64,000 nt of DNA from Scatophagus argus (Eukaryota > Chordata > Actinopteri > Scatophagidae), in assembly GCF_020382885.2 (NCBI RefSeq), contig NC_058501.1, positions 8,804,001 to 8,868,000 of the forward strand. Direction: 5' to 3'. Below are positions 51,559 through 64,000 of the stretch, piece after piece (position 1 is the first letter of the stretch; every line of letters starts with the position of its first letter). The translations under genes were made by a program, and so were the position numbers. Under the pieces are notes generated by a model that saw only the letters and a program-made list of their open reading frames with translations, was not told where the DNA came from and searched no databases.

Positions 51559-52389
51559 TGACCGCAGCCTCACCGGTTATCATCCAGGGCTGCGGTGGCG
51601 TCGCTTACCCGGCTCCCTGCAGCCTTACAGCTCTTGGGAGGAAGACGGTGATCACAGTGAACACATATCTCCTAGGCAGAAGAGGGACGCTAACTCAGGC
51701 GTTTACACTGGAAAACGCTGCAGAATGGAATCCTGTTTTGATTTCTCCCTGTGTGAGAGGAATGGATTTAAAGTTTATGTCTACCCCCAGCAGAAAGGGG
51801 AGAAGATGTCAGAGAGTTATCAGAACATCTTGTCCTCTATTGAAGGATCCAGGTTCTATACACCTGATCCAGGACAGGCATGCCTGTTTGTCCTGAGTTT
51901 GGACACCCTGGACCGAGACCAGCTTTCGCCCCAGTATGTCCACACCTTGAAAGCAAAAATCCAGAGTCTTGCTCTGTGGAACGGGGGCAAAAACCACATC
52001 ATCTTCAACTTATACTCTGGTACCTGGCCAGACTACACGGAAGACATTGGCTTTGACATTGGGCTGGCCATGTTGGCCAAGGCCAGCATTAGCACAGAGA
52101 ACTTTAGGCCCAACTTTGATGTTTCTATCCCTCTATTCTCTAAAGAGCACCCGAGGACAGGAGGGGAAAGGGGCTTCCTGAAACATAACACCATTCCCCC
52201 TTACAGGAAGTACATGCTTGTATTTAAAGGGAAGAGGTACCTAACTGGAATAGGTTCAGACACAAGGAACGCTTTATATCATATTCATAATGCAGAAGAC
52301 GTGGTCCTCCTCACCACCTGTAAGCATGGGAAAGACTGGCAGAAGCACAAGGATGCACGCTGTGACAAAGACAACGCAGAGTATGACAA
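51443..52389 (+). CDS. ext1: Exostosin-1, first coding exon (partial gene)
   Basis: This exon encodes 315 complete codons plus two bases, beginning [10 protein letters not shown]. It ends before the donor gacaa|GTAAGT, the same phase as human EXT1 exon 1. The start is the first in-frame ATG; the frame remains open upstream but only via GTG. Residues 8-28 form the type II membrane anchor. After the stem come [36 protein letters not shown], the [15 protein letters not shown] block and [18 protein letters not shown] of the N-terminal exostosin (GT47) domain. The exon ends near [17 protein letters not shown]1 pairs with EXT2 in the Golgi to polymerise heparan sulfate by alternating GlcA and GlcNAc transfer. 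Exons 2 onward are not in this window. Fish carry several ext1 paralogues, and I cannot tell which one this is. Confidence 0.97.
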
Positions 52390-55300
52390 GTAAGTACTAA
52401 TTTACAGCAGCAGAGTGTCTCATTCGTTTTAATTTCACACGAAACAGTTGTTGGACAGGTCTGTTTTGTTCCCTTCCCACTCTATCTTGTCTTTCCATCT
52501 TATCCTCATGTTTTTGTCAGCTTGGTGATTTTATAACATGTTTTTCCTGGTTCGGCTGAGACTATTAGCCACTCTGTCCAAATCTAAAGAATGGTAAGTG
52601 TTAGCATAATTTGTCATTATACTTCCTAGAAATGAGGCGGTATAATGATAGTGTTGGTGAGTGCAACGTTGTTTTAGGGTTGTCTGGGTTTAAGTCCCTG
52701 ATTTAATTATTTTTCAGTTTGTGCATCTTACTTACTCAACAGCAGTGGAAATGCTTTAGTGGACAACAGTGACTTGCTGCTTTTAAATGGTCCTCATATG
52801 ACATGACTTTATTTACCAAATTACACATCAGGAGGCGCAGATAAGTAGATTAGCTTTAATGTCAGCCACAAGAGCTTCTTTATTAATGTAATTCAGTTGA
52901 TGTCCCCATCTGACTAAACAGCCGGCAGTGGATGAATCTGCCTCTCTTTCGACTTTTCCACTTTTCCGCCCATCAGTGTGTTATAAGTCCTGATCCTCTC
53001 CAGCAGAAATTGTCAACACCATACAAGATTGCACACATTCAGCTGCTCTCATGTTTGACATAGGTAATAATTTTATGAGTAAGAAAATGGGCAAATTTGG
53101 TGCAACAGCAGAAAAGTTATATGATGCTCAATAATACTGTCTCTGCAACAAATCTCCATTCCTGCAGAAGGCAATATTGCTTCTCAGAAAGTTGTTCTGT
53201 GGTCATCACCCAGTCCTAAAGTTAAGCCACACTGTTTTCTGTGCCCTGTCTGATGAGCAAACTGGCGTCTGTCTCCCTGCTTTGGCTAGTGGGATTCATT
53301 TCGTGTCCCCCCAGACTGTGCTGTGTTGTTACTGGTGACTGTGTGGCTCTGGGTGTTTGACTGTGGCTCTTTGGAGTGGATTAGTGGGGACAAAGCACTG
53401 GTGCCAGTAAGGGGAAGCCACTCTGGCCCCTGTTTGCTCAGTCATTTCCCAGACAAACCCAACTACATCAGCCAGGAATGCCCTGGCCCCAACTCATGTC
53501 CTGTGTGACCCCTATGTTGTTTGGGGCCTGCTGTGATTGACCCCCTTGTCAACTCTTTACCTTGCTGGTGTCATTTGTTCATATTGGATAGCAGATGATT
53601 TCATAGTATGTTATCAGGTCTGCTATGAAACCAGGCTGCACCGTGGATTACGGTCAGAATGAGCGAGAGTTCTTTTCTCTGTGTCCTTGAATCACAAACT
53701 GTTCCTGGTGTGTTTTATATCATGATGTCTATCGTGTTCGCCCAATATTGATCTTCAGAGGAATTTCATGTTTGTGTCTGCTTCTGCAGGTAGGTATATC
53801 AGCTTATGAAGTTCATTCTTTGGCTCAGCAGAACACCCTTCTCCATATCACTCTTAAAATGTGAGCCGTCTGACGTCTCGCTGCCCTTTTCTACCAGCTC
53901 ACTACTTGCTACCAAGCACTGCCAGTGAGTGATTTCACACAGTGAAAGGGGTGGCATCAGAGCCATGACCCAAAGGAAAAATTAAACCTTCTATCATTAA
54001 GTAGCATTGGGAGAGAAATAAGCTTTGGGTATCTTGCTAGCCCTCACCGGCTTAGCTTCATTGCATGGTTACAGTATGTTCAGTGATTCTCAGTCTGTAC
54101 AGCCTCAGTAAGCCACATCATTATCAGCCAATAGGCTGTGGCTTGATTCCTAGTCCACTGCAGAATTCATGTTAAATTGAATAAAATTGCTTTATTGACC
54201 CTGTCCTTACTTCCTCCCTCGTCTAACGTTGCCAGTCTGTATGTCACTTATATATAATGTGGCTACAAAAAGTTTTTGCACTTAAATGGTGAGGAGCAGA
54301 CATTACTGTTATAAATACAAGACTTAGCATTTTCCTGTGACAGTTTGTGTGGCTGTTATCAGGGCCAGGTCTTACTCACATTAGATGTGATCATGGATCC
54401 AGTTAGCCAGAACACAGCCTGATGTACTCTCAGTCATGTTTAATTTGGATCCCTCAGTAGGCATCATCTGGATCGCTGTCCATATCATGGGAAGCACAGT
54501 TGTGCAGTTTTACACTGAGTGTAAAGTGTTGATAGTGTTGACTTTAGATCTGTTGGATCTAATCAGACAATAGCAGTGGCTCCTCAATGTCACATCTTTG
54601 GATTTTCCAACATTCGGTCAGTCATAGACAAACGAGGTTGTATCATCAGATAGATAAAGCCTTCTTGACACACAGTCACTGCAAAGTCTGAAATTAGATT
54701 TAAAAGTTTTTGAAGCAGACAAATTTTCCATGGTGTATGTACATAAAAGAGACAAAGTAAAAAGTGCATCTTTCAACAAGTTGTACATTTTTTATGAGAA
54801 GTTTGTTTGGACCACCCCGGGAAACAATATCTTGTACTGTCCAGTGATTTTGCAGAACAAAGCTTGAGGCTGTTCGTAATCATTTGTTGCACACTCTTTT
54901 TAATGTGTGTGTGTATGTGAGTGTGAGTGTGTGAATGATAGCCCACTCTCACATTTTACTGACTATTTTGACTGAACTATGATGTCCTACCTGTTGTGTT
55001 TAAAGGTTGTGACAGGCTGAAATAAATGCTGACTGTCAAACAAGAGCTTATGTATAACATTTAGTATTTTCATAGATTGCTTGGCATTACCCGTGTGCAA
55101 TACTGATGGCAATGTTACATGAATTATTAATCATATTTAATACCTCCAGATTTTTTTCAAACAGATGTGGCTGGTCCTATAATATCAGTTGTAATCGGTC
55201 TTCCAGAAAATGTTTCACATTGTGGTGTCATTACAATAAGGTTTTTACTGTGTCTATTCGGAGTGTAAGTTGGATGTGCATTTGCCTTTTTGCGGATATC

Positions 55301-55560
55301 CAAATGGTTAATATTATATCTGACAGAACTGATTCATCAGCCCCCAAAAGCTGAATTATTTTCAGTCAGTAATCATAACCAGACCTGTTCTATATCCCTG
55401 GCCTGGCATGCAGCCTTGCAGGGGCTTTTAAGGGGGTGAGACTCGAAGGGACTAAAGAAGTGAATGGGAGTGATGCCAAGGAGATTAATATTTGTTTTCA
55501 GATCAACTAACTTTCAACTATTCTAACAGCACACTAGTTCAAATATTTCCCTGGTTTAAG

Positions 55561-55584
55561 CAGTTATTCAGTTATTCAGTTATT
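55561..55584 (+). repeat. Three tandem copies of cagttatt
   Basis: The 8-base unit is repeated exactly three times in ext1 intron 1. It is a minor tandem repeat. Confidence 0.85.
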
Positions 55585-57149
55585 TGTACAGCTCTAGGTG
55601 TACTATGTTTTTGCTTATACAACACAGTATCATTTCACGTACATAAAACAGGGATCAAAAAACGGTCTTCAGGTTTTGCTGAGATTAGGTTCAGATGCCA
55701 CTCTGTGGGTAGTACTGCAGGATGATACGTACAATTATGAGTGAGTGGCACTGTTCCGTTATACAGCCCTATGGGTCAGACAGTACAGTCTGTGGTCTAA
55801 CTGGGTGGAAGTAATAGTTTCTGTGCCTGGCTGTGGCCCTTTGTGCAACAAATCCCTCTTATCCTCTTCCACAGACAACAAGGAAGTTGTGACAGACTGA
55901 ATGCAGTCCTCTCACCATAATTACCATGTAATGGCCATGTCATTTTTGTGTGATAGTTCAGACTTTTTTTTCCCAGATGTTTTCTGTAGAAAGTACAGTG
56001 TAATACCAGTTTAGAGGAAAATTCTGTTACATCTTGATGTTACATGCTGTGCTGAATGTTTTGGTTGCAATTTTAGTTTATTTTTGCTAATGTATAAGGT
56101 TTAAAACTCTTAGTCTTGGATCTTGAAATTTCAGCCTTTTCACAGCTTAGATAACATACTAAAACTAAAAGAAACACAGCAATCTGTCTTTTGTACTGGG
56201 GATGTTTGATATTTATTTGTCTGATAACAGGAAAATTTATATCACTAGCTATTGAACAATAATGAAATTATAGCCCATAAATAGAGCCGAACACATGACT
56301 ATGTCACCTACACATTCTCACACAATGGGTGGCAGTATGCACTTTCAAGGTGTATTTGCAATCCACCAATAAATACACAGAAAGAAGAAAAGAAGAAGTT
56401 ACAAGCACAGCATGTTCTTGACATCAAACTGCTGCACCTGGGTAGAGCCACTCAGTAAACTAGAGAGCCAAACGTGACATTACCAGTTAAGATGTTTTTA
56501 TAGTTTCAGGGGAAGTCTGCAATTTGCAGTATATGTTTTACAGGTGTTAAGTTAGAAATGAAAATGTCAGAGTTTTGATACAACAAATCTTGCAAGAGTT
56601 CTGCAATATTAAATCCATTTGTGCTAGCTACATTTAAGCCTTTCTTACCCTCAGGTGTGCAGTAAAGGAGTTAAGTTTTTTTGTTTTTAGAATTACTGTA
56701 CACTGCTGTTTACTTGTACATTATATATGTGGGAAAGATTGAGTTGAGGGGTATTATAAAAAGATGCCTCTTTTGGTCTTGTGAAAAGTTGTAACGACAT
56801 TGTTGTTTGTATGTACATATCTTTTTTGAAATGTCTGAAATGATCATAGGGCATGTTATTGAAGGAATGAAAATGATGAGTTATGTTCCACATGTTTGTG
56901 TTTTGCAGGTTAGCTAGAGTGTGTCTCAATTTTTCTTGTTTACTTGTCATATCCCTGCTGTTTCAAGCCAGTGGGTACAGTCAACTTTTTGCTTTCCTCT
57001 TCACCACACTCTGTTCTTCAGACATCTGCACTCAGCCACTGTGTACAAGCCTGTAATACAGCCAAAGGAGAGAAGAAAAGATACAGCAGGAGGCAGGTCA
57101 GATGCAATTTTAACCTCAAACTGAAAGCCCTCTCACAGCTTGTTTCCAA

Positions 57150-57345
57150 TTAAGAGGCCCTGCCAAGCGAGAGAGTAAGAGAGGGATAGAGTGAAAGATG
57201 AGGGGAGAAACACAGAGGAGTGAGAGGCAAGCTGAGAGAGTAAGTTGGAGGGAAAAATAGGAACACAAAGAGGAGAGCAGTAAGAGTCTGAGAAACTGAG
57301 AGAGAAAGTAAAAGCAACAGAGAAGCTGAAAAGAGAAAAAAAAAC
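57150..57345 (+). repeat. Purine-rich block in ext1 intron 1
   Basis: Nearly 200 bases in which the plus strand is mostly A and G (gagagag, gaaagatgagggg, agagagaaag), ending in an A9 run. It is imperfect rather than a clean microsatellite. The complementary strand gives a spurious Leu/Ser/Phe-rich frame. Confidence 0.75.
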
Positions 57346-60300
57346 ACATGCCAGCCATCCAGCAGTGAGAGGTGAGTGCAGTAGCTGGTTGCTGACGTTG
57401 GTCTGCTAGGTGTATTTATAGACTTGCAGGGTTTTAATCCTCAGTATTGGCCAAAGCCCCTGGCAGAGGGCTGCTAGCCAACTTGATGCAGGCTGCATGG
57501 GGCTTGGGGAAAATGATAATCGTTTGGGGAAGGATGGTCGATGCCTGAGTTCCTGCACATGAACTTAAAATGCCGTATTTTGCTGTCTTGTCTACTATTT
57601 CAGTATACTGAAATGGAAACTGAAAAACTACCTTGCACAGAGTTATACTGTTTATTGTGTGGACATTTTTTCTGAATAACTGTATATTCTTAAACGTCCT
57701 TTTTTTTTGTTCAGTGTGCTTCTAGCCAAGCACAGCTAAGTAATATGAAAGATTGCGTTGCATCATGGTGTTGAAAAATCACAAAATATAAAGCTCATAA
57801 TAGAGATAGACTTATCAATCAATGCCCATAGGACGGTTTACGAACTATTGGCATCAGTGGGACTGGCATCCTATAGCAGCCAATAGCTGCGTAGTCTCCA
57901 CTGGGCAACTTAACTGGATCACAACTTAATCACAGAGTAGTGGTATTACACGATAATGGGTCGCTTAGGTTTATTTTTGGCATCTTCAGTTTTTTTCTTT
58001 CATCATGTATCTTTGTTACTTTCGATCTGCTTAATATATTATCCATTTAAGTAGGCTAGTAGACCTCTGAGCTTCTATGTAACGAAGGCATCTGAGGAGA
58101 TTTTCTTTTATTATTTATGTGATAATAGTCTGTTTTCTCTGACTGAAATGGAAGTATCATTTGGAAAACCTTGTAGATGCTTAGTTTAAGTAGTGCAGTT
58201 TAAAACACACATGTTTACAGGGGACCGATTGCTTGGCCTTGGCAGCAATCGATGATGCATGGTGTAATGAAGCTTTACCATAACAGCAGTTTTGGAACAT
58301 TAAGAAAATTGGAGTGCGGTCACTTTTGAGAGAGCTACACATCATACACTTAAGCTAATATTGTTTTTTTGAGGTGAACCTTCTTTTAGGTGTCTAAAAG
58401 GTGTTTAGCTGCTCTTCCCGCCCACCACAGTACATTCAGTTATCAGCTTCCTATACCGATACTCTTGCTGTTTCTCAAAAGTAAACTGGGAGCGTCCTAA
58501 CAGCTGATTACTATAGGTATCTGGTTTTACTCTACTCTTACCATACAGAGTGCTGTTCTCTGCTTGGTTATTCAACACTCACACATTAGTATTGAACGTG
58601 TTGTGTGCACAAATTGCACCAAATTTGACGTTGCACATCCTTGGGTCCACCAGCCAGGTGTGAAGTATATTCTATAAACAGTTCTCAAGCTATTATAGTT
58701 AGATGACATTGCTTTCTGTATTTAAGATGGTCGCCTTGTTTTTGGGTTCCCCATTTGTCTGCAGTCTGTGTCTATTATGCAGTGGTTCTGTCTGATTTTA
58801 TAGCAAAAATGTCATTCTTTAGTGAATCAAGTTTGTGAAAAGGTCCCTTTTCCGGAAGGCTCCTCCAATTTCCACCCTTAATAACTCAGCTCTGCCAGTA
58901 AACCAGTTGGCCCTGCTGGAATGAGCTGAATGATACAACAGACAGTGAAGCAGGCTGGTAAACCACAAAACCACTCTGCACAGATTTATATGTTTGCTAT
59001 TCATCGACATAGACCTAGAAGTGACACTTGTATAACCACACAATAATTTTGGAATGGTCAGTGTTTTGTATGCTGTTTCAGATGTGTTGTGCCAGTCCAG
59101 TTTGTGAAAATGCAGGCTGTTGAGCAAGTGAATGGCCTAAGATATCTGAAGATGCATTTAGTGTCTCAGCTTGGTTTTTGGGGTTTTGGTGCTGCTTAGT
59201 TCCACCTATAATGTGTTGAGTCCCACGAAGAAAAATGCTGGCACAATCAGCCACCGACAACAGCGAGCTGACATGAGCTCTCTTATGAGTTTCACGTCTG
59301 TGGCTGCTGCTGTTCATCTTTTCCTAATGATGACAAACAGGGAATGTATGTCAGCATGACTCACTGAGCTTTGTCTACTTTATCTTTACCTCTGCAACTT
59401 TTATAGCATAGTCGCATTAGTGAATGTGTGTGAATTTTAAGTAGTTTAATGACAGTTGGATGTTTGAAAGATTGTTTTTTTTTTTTATAGTACTGTTTCA
59501 CAGTACATGAAATCCATCCACCAGAAGATGTATAGTGGATCTTCTGACAGATGAATACTTTGAGGGGATTTATTTAGCCTATATGTCTAATGGCCCATAC
59601 CCATGAAAGGCTGAACTAGATGGATGGTGCACGGTTTCCTATAGAGCCTGGGGATTACAGACTGCTCATATTTAGAGAGCTCATGGTAAGTGATAGCTAT
59701 GGAAACAAATGCAGGAAAGTGGATGACTGAGCAGGCAGGCTATCACACAGCCATATGATATTCATTGTTAGTCTACATAATGGCGTCAGGTCATGCAAAA
59801 AATTACTAAACCCACTTCTGAGTGAAGACAGAAGGCACGTGGGGCTGACCTACTGAGTTAAAGCTCATTCTGTTTACTGACAACATCATTGCTTTGAGTC
59901 ATGATGATGACCTGTGCAGAATGCCACCACCTTGACCAGCTGTCATTTTCTACTGAACCAGCTATTTTTCAATGCTAAGGGGCCCAGAGAATGATGATCT
60001 ATGTTTGATTTAAATATATCAAAAATTCCAAAAAAAATTACTAAACTGCAGATTAGAGATGCACTGGGACTTAAGTAAGTGAGCCTACTATTATAGTGTA
60101 AGAACCCTATAAAAGTAGTAAGGTAGCGCCTTTCAATAATAGGGCAGTGTGTAATATGTAAGTTTGGGCAGTGTGTGATTATGAAAGAGAGAGCGAGTGA
60201 CAGGCCCTCTGCCAGTGATTGTTTCCTGGCATTTTAAGATACAAATGAATGCGGACATCACAGGCTTCAAACATCCATTAACTGCTGGATATTAGTGAAG

Positions 60301-63300
60301 TTTGGAGGAGGCTAAAGTCTGCTTTTACATGCATTGAGGGGAGAGGTGATGAATGGAGGGAAGGAGACATGAAAGAGATGGCATCATTAAATTAACAGTG
60401 CAGGTTATAGTTTGTCAGTACATAAAGGCTGTGGCATCTCAGTTCAGGACTAAATTGAAGTATGTTGCCTCCCACCTGCTGGAAAGGTGAAAGGGGGCTA
60501 GTTCCCAAGCATGAATTGACTTCGCATGTCCTGCAGTGCCACAGCTGTACATGTGTGACATTCATGCTGAAACGATATATTGTGCAGCACTAGTGCAGCC
60601 TAGTCTTTATCTGCATTTTGAAATCCTGGGTTTAACATAAAGAAAAAGAAGATGCACAGCATTTGGATGTTGATTTTACATTTGATTGTCAACATTATGA
60701 GCAAAGCTTTAAATTATTCAGTACATCCCTGCTGTAAATAAAACAACACGCATTTTTTAGATGTTTCATGTTCGTCAGTTGTGAATAAAACAGGATTTGT
60801 ATTAATGTGTTTAGGCAAGTCTGCTTATGCATTTGTATTCTTTATTTGGATAATTTACAAATGTCTGCCATCTGTAATGCATTTAACTGTGTCCTTACAT
60901 GTGTGTTTGTGTGCTGTGTTCATATGCGCATCTGCTTAATTCCAGAAACTCCAGAAAGTGAACCCTTTCCCAGAAGGCTTCACTCAACTAGCCTCTCAAT
61001 TGATTGCCATCTCATTTTTCACTGCCAGGATTCATAAAGGGAGGGTCGAGGGTGAACAGTTGGTGTTATTATCAGTATTCATGTCCCATCACTCAACACT
61101 ATTACTAGCAGTGCCTGTGAAGTAGTTAGTTCTACATTACTTTGACTTAAGCTCCAGGTCAGTGACATCGTGTGACCTGGTACAGCCTAATTTAAGAAGG
61201 GTGTAAATCTGCTAGTTGTGGCATCATTTTAGTCTTGTGTACTTGAGCATGTGCTTGAGTAGTTGCAATTGTTTTCTGCACTTTCATTCTGTTTCACGCA
61301 CAGTCTCATTCAAATTCAAATGCTTGAATAGGTTTTGACCATGCTCTTACTCTTTTCGGAAGCTACTGTAGTTGTACAGAACAGGAGGCAGTGCCCTTTT
61401 TTTGCCTTGCCAACCATGTCTTGTCCTTGCCAACCATGTGCAGGTGATGTACTCCACTTGGAATGTCAGAGTGCAATAAACAAAAGGGATGTCGACTGAG
61501 TGAGTGAGTGTGGTCCATTCCAGAAAGAGGTTTTCTGTCATCATGTACAGGCACATATCATTTCCTTGCTCCTTGTCAGATGTGATTAAGTTAGGCTGGA
61601 TGAAACAGTAAGGCACAAAACTGGGGTTGCGACCTAACAAACTTGTATCTGGGAGGAATAGGATGTGGAAATAGTGAGACATAAATGGTAATGAAATACA
61701 AGCAGCACTTTATGGTGATGTAGATGACCTTCGTGAAGGGTAGTAACAGAGTATTGATCTAAAATCCATTTATATAGCGTTTTGACACTTGGCCCAAATG
61801 GAGAGGGTTGCTGGGCCTCAAGCAGCTTTTTTTTTGATACATTTGCTGTTTTGTTAAAGCTGCTGTTGTATTAGGGGGCTCTCTGATCCACCATAAACTT
61901 TTGGTCTTTGAACTGTTTTTTGCTACCTCTGGTGCTACTTGCTGATATGAACAATGTGACTGGTTGATTGCCTGTGAAAAATGTCAGTGCCAAATCTGAA
62001 CATCCCTTTAGTGACTCGAAATGTGATAAAGAATCTAAAAAATGACAGAGAGGATTTAATATTTGATAGGTTTCTCTGCCAAAGTCATCTTAAGTGCCAC
62101 TGCTGGAGCATCTAGGGACAAAGGAATTTTATGGAACTGACGCATTATTCAGCAAACCACTATTTGCGTGACCCACAAGGCACATATAACTCGGATAAGT
62201 TGCGTGCTCGGTATGACAGGGGCTTTCTCAATTATCCCTCATGTACAATGAAATATGTTGTGAGAGCTACATGCAGAATTAAGCGGCACTCTAAAAACCA
62301 AGGCCAACCAAATCCTATGGGCCTTTAATCCTTCAGTCAGTATGGAGAGTAGACCTGCCAAGCGCATGGACATAGCTTCTAAATCTCTGTAACTCTTGAC
62401 TCAATGCCACAAAATATTTTTTAATATTTCATTATTGTTGAAATTCAGGAGGGGGATTACAGTACAATAATAAATAAGATTAGTATTTCTGTTTTAGAGA
62501 TTTAGGGAGAGGAACTGACTGACTATCCTGAAGAGTTGAGCCCCATGACAGTGATTGTCTTTGTATCTTCTCAAAAAGTATTTTGGCAATCTAACATTGT
62601 CACTGTGTGTGACCATGTTGTGCTGTGTTAATGTAACCACTCTTGGCAGCATTGAAACATTACCAGCCACCATGTTGCAGGGCTTGGCTGGATAGTAACT
62701 TGGATCATCAGATAAAACTGGCACACACACATACACACAGACAGAGAGAGACAGATATGCTCTTCCCCACTGTCCTCTTTGGACTCAACGTCAGATAAAG
62801 GCATCAACTGGCACTGTGAGAGGAAGGGAAGCTCAGCAAACATGATGATAACCCCGTGTATGTGATTTTTAATTCCTCTGTGAAATGGTGGCCTTTATTC
62901 AGCCTGTTCTTTGTCACAATCCAAGACTAAGTGGCCTTTTAGACTCACAACAATGTCAAACACACCAAATTATTTAGAGAATAAGAGCAACAGATTTAGT
63001 TGAATGAGAAAAAATGTGGAATTGGTGGAAAACAAATAAATATTTACTGAGGTTCTCAGCAAATGTGAACCACTTTTCTGTGTGGAAAAGTTGCTGTGAT
63101 TCAAGCTTCCTGTTGGCTAAGCTTCATGCAGTTTCTTTGCTTCTCTCACCCACTGAAATGTGTGACTTCTGCTTGTGAGGTCACAACCACAGGGCAAGAC
63201 AGGAAGTGTTGTCTTTGATCTTTCCCACTGTTCAAAACTAATTACCTGCCTGCAGCAGCAAATACTGCCGGCCATGGAATTCATTAACAGATGGTAAACC

Positions 63301-64000
63301 TTTGTTCTGGGCCAGTGTGTCTGCGAGGATACAGAGGAATTCAGATGCTTCAGAGGTACTGTTGTACGGTCTAATTCAGGTTAACTTGTCCTTGCGTGTA
63401 ACATTGAGAGGCCAGTAATGATGTGCGCACCAGCATTTTCCCCATCGATCTGATGGCATATCCTCGTAAAAGTAATAATTGGTAAAAGTAACACTTGTTG
63501 GAAGGAAAAGGTTACAGTATGTAGATGGAGGGGAGAAAAAAGTAAGATGAACTGTGTAACTGATGTTTACAGGCTTTTGAAAATTGAACCATGACTGTAC
63601 AAAAGCAGTTAGAACTGAATATTGTTTACATGGTGGTGTGTGTGTCCTGCTGAATAAAAGGTAGTGATTGTCACAGGGTATGACAATGCTTTGAGTGAGT
63701 CATTGTAATTACAACCGTTGTCAACCCATCTCATCCTCTCTCTGCCCTTACTCTGACCTCACTCATTTCTGAACACTGACAATATAACCCATTTTACATC
63801 CTGTGTTGGGCAACAGTTTTGAATTTGTTTTTAGCTTTCACCACATTTGATTTTTACAATACTTTTATAGTATGTTTGCATTTAGCCAGTTAAATTGGTT
63901 ACTGTGTCTGTTGTACTGATCATCTTGTTCATGATGAAGTCATTTGAAAGCCCTAGTAGTAGTTCCTGCCAGGAAAAAAGTGAGCACATGAATATATAGC

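Larger units (their letters stand above)
52390..64000 (+). other. ext1: ext1 intron 1 (proximal part)
   Basis: The donor GTAAGT at 52,390 opens an intron that continues past the window end. I looked for the next EXT1 exon, whose conserved start I recall as Tyr-Asp-Tyr followed by a Cys-Leu-Val-Pro-Arg-Gly stretch, and did not find it. Human intron 1 is very large, so this fits. The interval contains a purine-rich block at 57,150-57,345, a small tandem cagttatt repeat at 55,561-55,584, and non-repetitive blocks that may be enhancers (53,200-53,700, 59,860-60,000, 63,090-63,460). No independent gene is supported. Confidence 0.7.

Noticed and set aside
61405-61439. Two copies of ccttgccaaccatgt spaced 20 bases apart
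   Set aside because: Only two copies, within an intron. A local duplication with no further support for function.
52390-64000. Search for ext1 exon 2 or later exons
   Set aside because: No stretch encoding the conserved Cys-Leu-Val-Pro-Arg-Gly region next to splice sites was seen. A large first intron is expected.

Overview
This is a stretch of a vertebrate nuclear genome, most likely a ray-finned (teleost, probably spiny-rayed) fish. The coding exons have GT/GC-AG introns and read as clear orthologues of human proteins. The introns are short (often 80-1000 bases), and the interspersed repeats look like fish families: an L2/Rex1-like LINE with a (TTATC)n tail, LINE 3' ends headed by (GATTA)n, and a Tc1/mariner-like MITE. 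I cannot name the species from sequence alone. I found no bacterial-style operon, CRISPR array or phage.

Layout. Bases 1-21,560 are gene-poor and hold microsatellites, a decayed LINE (5,400-6,402) and other repeat copies. lratd2 lies on the minus strand as one uninterrupted coding exon (22,410-23,219) in a CG-rich block. A gene-free interval follows (about 24,000-26,980). nsmce2 (26,983-30,358, minus strand, 6 coding exons, 230 aa) carries the SP-RING SUMO-ligase domain of the SMC5/6 complex. washc5, encoding strumpellin, follows (30,933-41,931, minus strand, 28 coding exons). I could place every splice junction, and the exons sum to 3,480 bases, i.e. 1,159 aa, the same length as the human protein. 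A second gene-poor interval (42,700-50,350) lies between the divergent washc5 and ext1. ext1 begins on the plus strand with its promoter, 5' UTR and first coding exon (51,443-52,389). The rest of the window, to 64,000, reads as the start of a large ext1 intron 1.

All four genes have human orthologues on 8q24, so the window is a shuffled and condensed version of that region. From memory, WASHC5 and NSMCE2 are head-to-head in mammals. Here both are on the minus strand, with nsmce2 starting only a few hundred bases beyond the washc5 poly(A) signal. The genes do not form one pathway: endosomal actin nucleation (washc5), SUMO-dependent DNA repair (nsmce2), heparan-sulfate synthesis in the Golgi (ext1), and an LRAT-domain protein of unclear chemistry (lratd2).

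No wholly new biological system is evident. The items most worth a second look are the two GC-AG introns in washc5, microsatellites built into washc5 splice regions, the upstream ORFs in front of ext1, the loss of the LRAT catalytic cysteine in lratd2, the changed nsmce2/washc5 arrangement, and several noncoding blocks that look like candidate enhancers.
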